This document shows positions 43,649 to 51,295 of a stretch of DNA of 64,000 nt, piece by piece. The notes under the pieces were generated by a model. That model was not told the DNA's origin, did no database searches, and saw only the letters and a program-made list of their open reading frames with translations. Position 1 is the first letter of the stretch. Every line of letters starts with the position of its first letter. Origin of the DNA: Candidatus Omnitrophota bacterium. GTDB lineage: Bacteria > Omnitrophota > Omnitrophia > Omnitrophales > Aquincolibacteriaceae. The stretch covers positions 1 through 64,000 of the forward strand of contig JACPXK010000006.1 of NCBI GenBank assembly GCA_016196565.1, given 5' to 3'. The translations under genes were made by a program, and so were the position numbers.

Positions 43649-43672
43649 ACATCGCGGTCAACAAAAAAATCA

Positions 43673-43691
43673 AAAGGGACCCGGTACCTTT
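43673..43691. repeat. 19-bp palindrome (9-1-9), Nudix-ABC gap
   Basis: AAAGGGACC-C-GGTACCTTT, eight of nine arm positions pair. It ends six bases before the Nudix stop codon (43697). Same geometry and outer bases as the elements at 1889, 11357 and 31455. Confidence 0.75.
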
Positions 43692-43696
43692 CAGGG

Positions 43697-44215
43697 TTAG
43701 AGTTTTTCTAAAAAATAAAGGCCGGCGTAAACCTTGGGGTCGACCAGCATTCCCTTTTTTTCCATTTTTTTTATCCAAGCCGGAACTTTTTTGAGCGGTA
43801 TTTCATGAACATGAATATCTTCCGTGTCATCGCCCCCGCCATCGCTCACTTTGATTAAATCCTGAGCCAAAAAAAATGTCATAATCGCCGACGACGCTCC
43901 GGACGCGGAAGGCCCGCTCGTCAGCCGTTTCATTTTTCCGGCTTGATAGCCGGTTTCTTCCGTTAATTCGCGCCGGGCTGCGTTTTCGAGAGATTCTCCC
44001 CGATGGGTTTTGAGATCATCGGCAATACCGGCAGGAAATTCCACCACGCGTTTGTCCAAGGCCGTACGGTATTGATCAATCATAATCACGGTTTTTTGGG
44101 GTGTCAGCGGCACAATCACCACCACGCCTCTTCCGTGAATCCTTTCCACGAATTCCCAGGTTTTTTTACTGACCAGCCGCAAATACTTTCCTTGATACAA
44201 AACTTTTTTCTTCAT
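43697..44215 (-). CDS. Nudix hydrolase, ADP-ribose pyrophosphatase-like
   Basis: A 172-residue housecleaning enzyme that likely hydrolyses ADP-ribose or a related nucleotide sugar. The Nudix helix RGESLENAARRELTEETGY carries the metal-binding REXXEE core; the loop between the first conserved glycine (PAGIADD) and that helix is about four residues longer than usual. I take ATG 44215, with AAGGG seven bases upstream; a TTG one codon earlier is possible. It overlaps the gamma-glutamyltransferase stop. Substrate is inferred from family resemblance. Confidence 0.85.
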   Translation of the reverse strand: MKKKVLYQGKYLRLVSKKTWEFVERIHGRGVVVIVPLTPQKTVIMIDQYRTALDKRVVEFPAGIADDLKTHRGESLENAARRELTEETGYQAGKMKRLTSGPSASGASSAIMTFFLAQDLIKVSDGGGDDTEDIHVHEIPLKKVPAWIKKMEKKGMLVDPKVYAGLYFLEKL

Positions 44216-45906
44216 CAATACCCTTCTGCCCGGCCTTCGCCGCGCGGATCACTTTGGCCCACAATCCATTTTTGATCAGAATCGAAATAAATCGCCTGAA
44301 CATTTCCGATGGCCGAAGTTTGAGAGACAGCCATCCCCTTGTTTTCAAGGCCGGTTTTAATTTCTTGATTTTGGAAAAGCTCTTCTTCAAGTTCGGCGGA
44401 ACTGCCGCGATGAATCATTCTTGGTGCCGCAATGGCTTCATCAAGTTTCATGCCGAAATCAATCAAATTGACTATCACATTCAAAACCGCGCCGATAATT
44501 CTCGGACCCCCCGGGGATCCCGCAATCAGAAAGGGCCGGCCCTCGCGAAAAACAAAAGCGGGAGTCATGCTGCTGCGAGGACGCTTTCCCGGCTGTAAGC
44601 TGTTGGGATGAATATTGCCATCCAGGTCATGCGGAACAGCTTCAAAATCCGTGAGCTCGTTATTTAAGAAAAATCCCCTGCCCGGCACTACCATGCCGCT
44701 GCCAAAGACGGCTTCGATCGTGGTGGTAAAAGAAACCATATTTCCCGCTTCGTCCACAATGGAAATATGGGATGTATTTGAAGTGGGCTCAGAGGCTTCG
44801 GGAACGGGATTGCGAGGAGGCATCGCCGACGAAGCGATCTCGCTTTTTGCGCGTTCACGGGCAAAATCTTTTGAAATCAATTTTTCCACCGGAACATTCA
44901 CAAAATCCGAATCTCCCAAATACCGGTTTCTGTCTTCAAAGGCAATTTTTTGGGCCTGAGAGAAAAAATAAAAGCCTTCCACGGATCTTCCGTGTTCGGC
45001 GAGAGGGAAAATTTCCAAAATATTGAGCGCCTCGAAAAGTGTTGTGCCCCCGGAAGACGGAGGTCCCATACTGAAAATTTCATAACCCCGGTAATTTTGA
45101 GAAACAGCCGGGCGTTCCACGATTTTGTAGCCTTGAAGATCTCCCAATTCCATGAATCCCGGATGAAACGGCGCTTCTTGAACCGCCTTCACCATGGAAA
45201 GCGCGATTTCTCCTTCATAAAAAGGCCCGATGCCTTCTTGTTGAATCAAACGGAAAGTTTCTGCCAAGTCCGGCTGTTTGACAACATGCCCTTCGGCATA
45301 AGGAAGCCCGTTATCATCAAAAAAAATCCTCTTTGTTTCCTCAAAAAGTTTCAGCCTTTCTTTTTCTCTTTCCAGAAAATAAGCCATGCGCGGTGAAATC
45401 TCAAAGCCATTTTCCGCATAATGAATCGCCGGATCGAATAATTGGGCGAATGAAAATTTTCCACTCGCGTGTTTTTCATGAATTTGATTTAAAAGTTTAA
45501 GAACGCCGGGCACACCGACCGGAAGCCCGCCGGTAATTCTGTCGGGATCAAAAAGATAAGGCGTTCCTTGGGGATCAAGAAACATTTCGGCAAAGGCTTT
45601 TGCGGGGGCCGTCTCGCGGCCATCATAGGTAAAAACCTTTTTTGAAGAAGCTTCATAAAAAAGAAAAAATCCGCCTCCGCCGATGCCCGAAGACTGCGGC
45701 TCAACGGCATTGAGAACCCATTGGGCGGCGATAGCAGCGTCTACGGCATTGCCGCCGTTTTTGAGAATTTCGAGAGCCGCCTGAGTCGCGCGAGGATCCG
45801 CGGTCGCCACCATCGCTTTGGTTCCCGTCGCCGCTTCAAGAGAAGGATAAGTTAAAACAAAGAAGGCAAGAATCGTTAGGAAATTTCGAACGGCAAAGAA
45901 GTGCAA
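44215..45906 (-). CDS. ggt: Gamma-glutamyltransferase, secreted precursor
   Basis: Periplasmic enzyme that cleaves or transfers the gamma-glutamyl group of glutathione-like compounds, self-processing into two chains. The best start is TTG 45906: translated as Met it gives a signal peptide (HFFAVRNFLTILAFFVLTY, then PSLEA), while the long frame upstream merely crosses the transketolase gene. The 563 residues include GGNAVDAAIAAQWVLNAVEP, the autocleavage site region SNTSHISIVDEAGNMVSF (nucleophilic Thr before Ser-His) and GSPGGPRI. No convincing Shine-Dalgarno site precedes the TTG. It sits 20 bases after transketolase, with which it has no obvious metabolic link. Confidence 0.88.
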   Translation of the reverse strand: MHFFAVRNFLTILAFFVLTYPSLEAATGTKAMVATADPRATQAALEILKNGGNAVDAAIAAQWVLNAVEPQSSGIGGGGFFLFYEASSKKVFTYDGRETAPAKAFAEMFLDPQGTPYLFDPDRITGGLPVGVPGVLKLLNQIHEKHASGKFSFAQLFDPAIHYAENGFEISPRMAYFLEREKERLKLFEETKRIFFDDNGLPYAEGHVVKQPDLAETFRLIQQEGIGPFYEGEIALSMVKAVQEAPFHPGFMELGDLQGYKIVERPAVSQNYRGYEIFSMGPPSSGGTTLFEALNILEIFPLAEHGRSVEGFYFFSQAQKIAFEDRNRYLGDSDFVNVPVEKLISKDFARERAKSEIASSAMPPRNPVPEASEPTSNTSHISIVDEAGNMVSFTTTIEAVFGSGMVVPGRGFFLNNELTDFEAVPHDLDGNIHPNSLQPGKRPRSSMTPAFVFREGRPFLIAGSPGGPRIIGAVLNVIVNLIDFGMKLDEAIAAPRMIHRGSSAELEEELFQNQEIKTGLENKGMAVSQTSAIGNVQAIYFDSDQKWIVGQSDPRGEGRAEGY

Positions 45907-45926
45907 TTTTTTAAGCCAGAAGTTGA

Positions 45927-46871
45927 TTACTTTTTGCCCAGAACTTTTTTTGCGGCTTTGACAACGGCAGGTGCGGTAAGACCGTATTTTTCCATAAGCT
46001 CGTCCGGCGTGGCGGATTCGGCAAAGGTATCTTGAATTGCCACAAATTCCATTTTGCAAGGATGCGCCGTAGCCAAAAAAGTGGCGACCGCACTGCCAAG
46101 ACCGCCCCAAATTTGATGCTCTTCGCAAACCACGATATGGCCCGTCTTTTTGGCTTCTTCCAACAAAAGCGCATGATCCAAAGGCTTGATCGTGTGCATG
46201 TCAATCACACCGGCTTGAATTCCTTCGGCCTTCAGACGATCCGCGGCTTCCAGGGCCTCAAAAACCAAAAGCCCGTTGGCCACGAGCGTCACATCTTTTC
46301 CTTCGCGCAAACGAATGCCTTTGCCAAATTGAAATTTTGTGGATGCCGCATGCACGATCGGCGCCTTGGGCCGGCCGGTACGAATATAAACCGGGCCTTC
46401 ATGTTTGACGGCCTCACTAATCAAACCGCGCGTGGCAAACTCATCGGAAGGAATAGCCACCGTAAATTGAGGAAGGACGGTGGTAAGAGCCACGTCTTCA
46501 ATGCTCATTTGTGAAGCGCCGTCTTCTCCGATGGAAATACCGCCGTGAGAGGCCACCACTTTCACATTGAGTTCAGAAAAAGCCACGGCCATGCGAAGCT
46601 GATCCAATCCTTTGCAAATTAAAAAGGCGGCAAAACTGGAAACAAAAGGAATTTTTCCGCAAGCGGCAAGCCCTGAGGCCACACCCACCATATTAGCTTC
46701 CATAATGCCCACATTAAAAAAACGGTTGGGATAATTTTTGCCGAAATCCGCGGTTTTTGTGGATTTGGATAAATCCGCATCCAGCACAACCACTTCGGAA
46801 TGCGTTTTGCCGAGTTCGACAAGGGCCTGCCCGTAAGCATCCCGGGTTGCTTTTCCCAATTTTTTTTCCAT
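45927..46871 (-). CDS. Transketolase, C-terminal subunit
   Basis: Pyrimidine-binding and C-terminal half of a two-subunit transketolase, 314 residues. Landmarks are DADLSKSTKTADFGKNYPNR, FNVGIMEANMVGVASGLAAC (with the cofactor-activating Glu) and VVASHGGISIGEDGASQMS, then the C-terminal domain VTLVANGLLVFEALEAADRL. It overlaps the N-terminal subunit by one base (TAATG), so both are made together. Split transketolases act in the non-oxidative pentose phosphate pathway like fused ones. Confidence 0.93.
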   Translation of the reverse strand: MEKKLGKATRDAYGQALVELGKTHSEVVVLDADLSKSTKTADFGKNYPNRFFNVGIMEANMVGVASGLAACGKIPFVSSFAAFLICKGLDQLRMAVAFSELNVKVVASHGGISIGEDGASQMSIEDVALTTVLPQFTVAIPSDEFATRGLISEAVKHEGPVYIRTGRPKAPIVHAASTKFQFGKGIRLREGKDVTLVANGLLVFEALEAADRLKAEGIQAGVIDMHTIKPLDHALLLEEAKKTGHIVVCEEHQIWGGLGSAVATFLATAHPCKMEFVAIQDTFAESATPDELMEKYGLTAPAVVKAAKKVLGKK

Positions 46872-47695
46872 TACTCGAGCTCCTTCAGGGCGCGCTCGGC
46901 TTCTTCTCTGGTGGGAGCCACGCCGTGAAAATGATTATTATTTTCCATAAAAGAAACGCCTTTGCCTTTGATGGTATGGGCGATAATGATGGCGGGCTGA
47001 TTTTTAACTTTTTGCGCGATTTTAACAGCCGCAAGAATTTGCTCCAAATCGTGGCCGTCAATTTCTTCCACATACCAGCCGAAACTTTTCCATTTTTCCA
47101 CCATGGGCTCCATATTGCAAATCGCGGTGGTGGAATCATCAAGCTGATATTTGTTGTAATCCAGAAAGGCGATCAAATGATCGGTTTTATGATGGGCTGC
47201 CATGGCCGCGGCTTCCCAAATTTGTCCTTCATTGGTTTCGCCGTCGCTCATGACCACATAAGTATAATAATTTTTTTGATCAAGACGTCTTGCCAAGGCA
47301 TGGCCAATCCCAATGGAAAGCCCTTGTCCCAAAGACCCTGTCGAGGCCTCGACCCCGGGAAGGCGGCGGCGGTCGGGATGCCCTTGAAGCGGACTGCCGA
47401 GCTTGCGAAAAGTCGGAAGCATTTTCACGTCAAAATAACCGGCTTCCGCCAAAGCGGCGTAAAGAAGCGGCGAGGCATGACCTTTGCTTAAAATCAAACG
47501 GTCGCGGTCCGGCCATGCCGGATTTTTCGGATCATGCTGCATGATGGAAAAATAAAGGACCGTGACAATTTCCGTGGCCGAAAGCGAGCCGCCGGGATGC
47601 CCGGAGCCTGCCGCGTACGTCATTTCGATAATATGACGGCGAATTTGCTTGGCTTTGGCCTTAAGTTCGTCGAGAGAAAAGGGTGATTTTTTCAT
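46871..47695 (-). CDS. Transketolase, N-terminal subunit
   Basis: Thiamin-diphosphate-binding half, 274 residues from ATG 47695, with AAGGAAA about six bases upstream. Motifs are YAAGSGHPGGSLSATEIVTV, the ThDP/Mg site GDGETNEGQIWEAAAMAAHH, and DYNKYQLDD (Asn of the metal site). Ends at the start of the C-terminal subunit. An ATG seven codons earlier is possible but has no better site. Confidence 0.93.
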   Translation of the reverse strand: MKKSPFSLDELKAKAKQIRRHIIEMTYAAGSGHPGGSLSATEIVTVLYFSIMQHDPKNPAWPDRDRLILSKGHASPLLYAALAEAGYFDVKMLPTFRKLGSPLQGHPDRRRLPGVEASTGSLGQGLSIGIGHALARRLDQKNYYTYVVMSDGETNEGQIWEAAAMAAHHKTDHLIAFLDYNKYQLDDSTTAICNMEPMVEKWKSFGWYVEEIDGHDLEQILAAVKIAQKVKNQPAIIIAHTIKGKGVSFMENNNHFHGVAPTREEAERALKELE

Positions 47696-47728
47696 GAGAT
47701 TTCCTTGAGAAATCATAGGAGGCGCAGT

Positions 47729-48577
47729 CTAGCCGCTTTGACAAAAACCGTCAACCGTTTTAACGGTTTCTTCCTCCCCTTTCAAAATCGCCGCGATTTG
47801 ACGGGCCCCTTCCAGAAGAGAAAGGCCGGGCTGAAGGATATCGGCCGATTTGATTTCATAAAGCCGGTTGTCGTGAACCGCTTTTATATTTTCCCAGCCC
47901 GCCCGCGATTTTATTTTTTCGAATTGCACTTTTTTGCCGCACCACGAGGCAATAATCCTATCGGGATTGGCACGAATCACATCTTCGGATGAAACCGTTC
48001 GCTCGCGGGCCACTTTTCCTGAAGACTTTTCTTTAAATACGTCTTCGCCGCCAAGCCTTTCGATCAGTTCGCTTACCCAGGAAATTCCGGAGATGAGCGG
48101 ATCATCCCATTCTTCAAAATACACGCGCGGTTTTTTCCCTTCCGTGGTTTCCGAAGCTTTAAGTGCTAACGTGTCCAACTCCGCATAAAAATCCCGGCAA
48201 ATTTTTACGGCCTTTTGTTCTTCTCCCAGAAGACGTCCGATCGCGAGTATCGCTTCGCCGATTTCCGCCAGCGAACGCTGATTCGTGACAAAAACATTAT
48301 AACCTTCGCCGACCAAGTCCCGGAGAATGTCCTTTTGAAGATCGGAAAATCCTAAAATAAGATCGGGCTTAAGCGCACGGATTTTATCCATGCGGACGGA
48401 AGTAAAAGCCGCCACTTTTTCTTTTTGGCGCGCTTCGGGAGGACGGACACTATAACCGGAAACTCCCACAATGCGCTGGCCGGCTCCGAGGGCAAAAGCA
48501 ATTTCCGTGGTTTCGGCAGTCAGGCAGATGATGCGCTTCGGCCAACTTTCGATCTCAGACTTTAACGTAAACGTCAT
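47729..48577 (-). CDS. Cobalamin/BtuF-like periplasmic-binding-fold protein without signal peptide
   Basis: A 282-residue class III binding-protein fold (PF01497). Landmarks are RIICLTAETTEIAFALGAGQ, VGVSGYSVRPPEA and IRALKPDLILGFSDLQKDIL, the usual two-lobe pattern joined by a long helix. I place the start at ATG 48577 with GAGGGAG just upstream; it lies 23 bases inside the Rieske gene. No signal peptide or lipobox is visible, unlike true BtuF, and there are no permease or ATPase genes, so it may bind its ligand in the cytoplasm. Ligand is unknown; B12 or a siderophore is only a family guess. Confidence 0.8.
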   Translation of the reverse strand: MTFTLKSEIESWPKRIICLTAETTEIAFALGAGQRIVGVSGYSVRPPEARQKEKVAAFTSVRMDKIRALKPDLILGFSDLQKDILRDLVGEGYNVFVTNQRSLAEIGEAILAIGRLLGEEQKAVKICRDFYAELDTLALKASETTEGKKPRVYFEEWDDPLISGISWVSELIERLGGEDVFKEKSSGKVARERTVSSEDVIRANPDRIIASWCGKKVQFEKIKSRAGWENIKAVHDNRLYEIKSADILQPGLSLLEGARQIAAILKGEEETVKTVDGFCQSG

Positions 48578-48860
48578 CTCCCTCTTCTTTGACGGGAAAG
48601 GTGGGCTGTTTGATCGCAGGGTTAAACGTGCAGACGCCGGTCGTGACATCGAATTGCCATCCGTGCCAGGGACACATCACGGCGCTACCGTCCAGACCTC
48701 CTTCATCAAGCGGGCCTCCTTGATGGGGGCAGACCGCATGAACGGCATAAACTTTACCGTTTATTTGGAATAAAGCGATGTCTTGGCCGCCTGCTTGAAC
48801 CAATTTGCCGGTATCGGAGGGAATTTCACTTTTTTTGGCAACCTTCACAAAATCTGACAT
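48555..48860 (-). CDS. Rieske [2Fe-2S] ferredoxin
   Basis: A soluble 101-residue Rieske protein. Cluster ligands are CPHQGG and CPWHGW, spaced as in the NirD/biphenyl-dioxygenase-ferredoxin group. Start ATG 48860 has AAGGAGA about seven bases upstream; a longer frame is spurious. It overlaps the BtuF-like gene. It carries electrons to an unidentified partner; no oxygenase is present here. Confidence 0.92.
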   Translation of the reverse strand: MSDFVKVAKKSEIPSDTGKLVQAGGQDIALFQINGKVYAVHAVCPHQGGPLDEGGLDGSAVMCPWHGWQFDVTTGVCTFNPAIKQPTFPVKEEGDDVYVKV

Positions 48861-48882
48861 GATTCTCCTTAGGTGATCTGTT

Positions 48883-48910
48883 ATTATATCCAAATTGGAA
48901 AAAGCCTCAA
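48883..48910 (-). promoter_or_regulatory. Promoter for the Rieske-BtuF-like pair
   Basis: On the minus strand, -35 TTGAGG (48905-48910), a 16-bp spacer and -10 TATAAT (48883-48888). The -35 box overlaps the first codon of the divergent M24 peptidase gene, so the two genes may interfere with each other. Confidence 0.6.
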
Positions 48911-50046
48911 TGCAGAAGATGAAAAAAAATGAAGCAATTTTGATCATTGCGTCCAGCGAAGCCGACGCAAATCTTTATTACGCCACCCATTTCATTGCTC
49001 CTGATGATTTTATCTTTGTTCAAATCCATGGACAAAAACACCTTTTAATGAGCGACCTTGAAGTGGACCGGGCGCAGTCTCAAGCCAAAGTCGATAAGGT
49101 TCATTCGACTTCGCGCCTGGTTGCCACCTACCGGAAAAAGCACGATAAAAAGCCTTCTTATCTTGATTTGATTGAAGAATTTTTAAAAGATTATAAAGTC
49201 AAAGAGCTTGAGGTTCCGGAAAATTTTCCGGCCGGCTTTCTCGACCCCCTGCGGGCCCGCGGATTTCAAATTCGCATCAAATCAAATCCCTTTTTCGAAG
49301 AAAGAACCGTCAAAACAGCCGAAGAAATCCGCGCCATTCAAAATGCGATTCGCAATGTGGAAAAGGCCGTGGGCCTGGCAATTGAAACCTTGAGAAAATC
49401 TGTCATTAAAAAAGGCAGGCTTTACCATCACGGCCAGCTCCTCACCAGCGAAGCCATCAAAAAAATCATCAACGTAAAATTGATGGAACTTGATGCCATC
49501 GCCGCCCATTCCATTGTGGCTTGCGGCCGCCACGGCGTGGATCCGCATAATCAAGGATCCGGTCCGCTTTACGCCCATCAATCCATTATCATGGATATTT
49601 TTCCCCGCGATTCCAAAAGCCGTTATTTCGCCGATTTTACGCGCACGGTTGTGCGCGGCAAAGCCTCTGAAAAATTAAAGCGCATGTTTGCCGCAGTTGA
49701 GGAAGGCCAGGAAATCGCTTTCCGGAAAATCCGCGAAGGTGTGGACGGACATGATATTCATGCCGCGATTCATTCACGTTTTGAAGCGCTCGGATTTAAA
49801 ACCGGCATGATGAACGGCCGCATGCAGGGATTTTTTCACGGCACCGGCCATGGTTTAGGTTTGGATATTCATGAAGAACCACGCATCAGCCTTGGAAAAA
49901 GCATTTTGAAAGCAGGGCATGTCGTGACGGTAGAGCCCGGCCTTTACTATGAAGATGCCGGCGGCATTCGATTGGAAGACGTCGTGGTGGTGAAAAAAAC
50001 CGGCTGTATCAATCTGACCCGGTTCCCAAAATTTCTGGAAGTCTAG
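48910..50046 (+). CDS. M24-family metallopeptidase, Xaa-Pro aminopeptidase-like
   Basis: A 378-residue cytoplasmic dimetal peptidase cleaving an N-terminal residue before proline. The N-terminal creatinase-like domain (about 1-135) precedes the pita-bread domain whose ligands are visible: Asp in IIMDIFPRDS and FADFTRTVV, His in GTGHGLGLDIHEEPR, Glu in VEPGLYYED and RLEDVVVV. I choose ATG 48910; ATG 48919 is an alternative, and no strong ribosome-binding site decides between them. It is divergent from the Rieske gene. Confidence 0.88.
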   Translation: MQKMKKNEAILIIASSEADANLYYATHFIAPDDFIFVQIHGQKHLLMSDLEVDRAQSQAKVDKVHSTSRLVATYRKKHDKKPSYLDLIEEFLKDYKVKELEVPENFPAGFLDPLRARGFQIRIKSNPFFEERTVKTAEEIRAIQNAIRNVEKAVGLAIETLRKSVIKKGRLYHHGQLLTSEAIKKIINVKLMELDAIAAHSIVACGRHGVDPHNQGSGPLYAHQSIIMDIFPRDSKSRYFADFTRTVVRGKASEKLKRMFAAVEEGQEIAFRKIREGVDGHDIHAAIHSRFEALGFKTGMMNGRMQGFFHGTGHGLGLDIHEEPRISLGKSILKAGHVVTVEPGLYYEDAGGIRLEDVVVVKKTGCINLTRFPKFLEV

Positions 50047-50337
50047 ATTTTATAATCAGTTACCACGCCCTTTAAGCTTAAAATCTCCCCGATAAATTCT
50101 GACATTAGAATTAGTTAAAATAAGCCCGCTTTGTACGATATAGAAATTTCCGTAAAAATACTCTAATTTATTGTATTCAAATAGGTTAAGAGTTATTTAT
50201 TTCATTTTCCTATCGCTGCTCTGGAGTGTCTTTTCTCGAGAAAATCGAAAATTTTGCTATAAGTTGATCGTTTTTTATCTCTTTTTTTACTTATTGATCA
50301 TTTTGAAGGCTAAAAACAGTATGCTACCTTCAAAGTA
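50047..50337. other. AT-rich intergenic spacer
   Basis: This 291-bp gap is visibly poorer in GC than either neighbour. It contains the perfect 14-bp palindrome TTTTCTCGAGAAAA (50231-50244), two similar TTGATC-N-TTTT stretches, and the hairpin at its right end. I see no open reading frame, tRNA or convincing terminator. Confidence 0.7.
50302..50334 (+). promoter_or_regulatory. Inverted repeat just upstream of the secreted-protein gene
   Basis: TTTGAAGG (50302-50309) and CCTTCAAA (50327-50334) are exact inverted repeats separated by 17 nt, ending four bases before the ATG at 50338. The ATG has no usual Shine-Dalgarno sequence. The repeat could be a DNA operator or an mRNA hairpin that shields the start. 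Confidence 0.5.
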
Positions 50338-51228
50338 ATGAAAAACCGTCTTTTAACGGATTATACATTCGCCAAGCTATTTTTTCTTTTAGCCCTGATT
50401 TCCTTATATCCGGGTTTTGTATACGCTGAAGAGCCCCGTCCCTTGGATGAAAAATTTGAAATGGATGCGCCGACTATCCCCTTTGAATTGAATGAAACAA
50501 AAACCGCAGCGGCACAAACATCTGAGGCGCCTACCTCCACGGATTTTCTGATGACTCAGGCGCTTCAACAGGCAACCGAAGAAAATAAAAAAATCCAATC
50601 TCCGGAACGGGTAGAATTTTCGGAACTCGAGTCTGAAGACTGCAAATCCACGGGATATCCTGAAAATGGTTCCACGGTTTGCAAAAAGGTTTATGCCAAC
50701 GGCATCATCACGCATGTGGTCAGTGATTATGAAATGCTGGGATTTGAGTTAAAACAGCAAACCATTCTGACGGACTTCGATGCTGCAGGCCATAAACTTC
50801 AGAGCAAAACCATACGGCAAAAATTAAATTTTATCGATGAAAAAATGGAAAGGAAAAGCAAATCCATCGATATTGTGAACCGGCCTTTGAATGATAAGAT
50901 CACACGGGAAATTGTGATCATTCGATATTATCCGAATGGAGAAACGATTCAATTTGCGCTTTGGGCCAAATACAATCAAATCGGGGACACAAAACAGGCG
51001 GGTCTTTCTAATTTTATTTCACTTTATTATGATTCCAAGGGAAATCCTTTAAAGGGCCGCACAGAAATTTGGAGTGACGGCAAACCCGTCTCGACACCTT
51101 TTTATTATCGTGCGGGAGATAAAATCTCGAAAAATATTATCAAGGGCTGGAAAGAACAAGAGTCATGGGTTTTTGGTATCGCTCGCACGAGCTCCGATCT
51201 TCTTGCTTCAAATCAATCCTCTTTCTAA
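50338..51228 (+). CDS. Secreted protein of unknown function
   Basis: A 296-residue protein I do not recognise. It begins with a clear signal peptide (MKNRLLTDYTFAKLFFLLAL, cleavage near the FVYAEE stretch), followed by an acidic, Thr/Ala-rich region and then a series of beta-strand-like segments with repeated Y-x-x-x-G turns, such as FDAAGHKLQSKTIRQ, IIRYYPNGETIQFALWAK and ISLYYDSKGNPLKGRTEI. That pattern resembles MORN- or RHS-like YD/YSxxG repeats but is too degenerate to assign. Two cysteines near CKSTGYPENGSTVCK might form a disulfide. It faces the tpsBA operon tail to tail; no functional link is shown. Confidence 0.7.
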   Translation: MKNRLLTDYTFAKLFFLLALISLYPGFVYAEEPRPLDEKFEMDAPTIPFELNETKTAAAQTSEAPTSTDFLMTQALQQATEENKKIQSPERVEFSELESEDCKSTGYPENGSTVCKKVYANGIITHVVSDYEMLGFELKQQTILTDFDAAGHKLQSKTIRQKLNFIDEKMERKSKSIDIVNRPLNDKITREIVIIRYYPNGETIQFALWAKYNQIGDTKQAGLSNFISLYYDSKGNPLKGRTEIWSDGKPVSTPFYYRAGDKISKNIIKGWKEQESWVFGIARTSSDLLASNQSSF

Positions 51229-51240
51229 ATTCCCACTCTA

Positions 51241-51283
51241 AAAAGAAAAAACGCCGGAAGCTCGCGAGGCGAATTTTCCGGCG
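51241..51283 (-). terminator. Intrinsic terminator of the tpsBA operon
   Basis: On the minus strand CGCCGGAA-N16-TTCCGGCG forms an 8-bp stem, whose loop contains the palindrome CTCGCGAG, and it runs into a long T-rich tract. It begins about 12 bases after the tpsA stop. The plus-strand version has only an imperfect tract, so it mainly serves tpsA. Confidence 0.9.
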
Positions 51284-51295
51284 CTAAGACTTGAA

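Noticed and set aside
44215..46128. Long frame for gamma-glutamyltransferase beginning in the transketolase gene
   Set aside because: The first 74 residues are basic and overlap transketolase out of frame; a signal peptide appears only from 45906.
50047..50337. A small RNA or tRNA in the AT-rich spacer
   Set aside because: No cloverleaf, no promoter-terminator pair and no conserved element could be recognised, only short palindromes.
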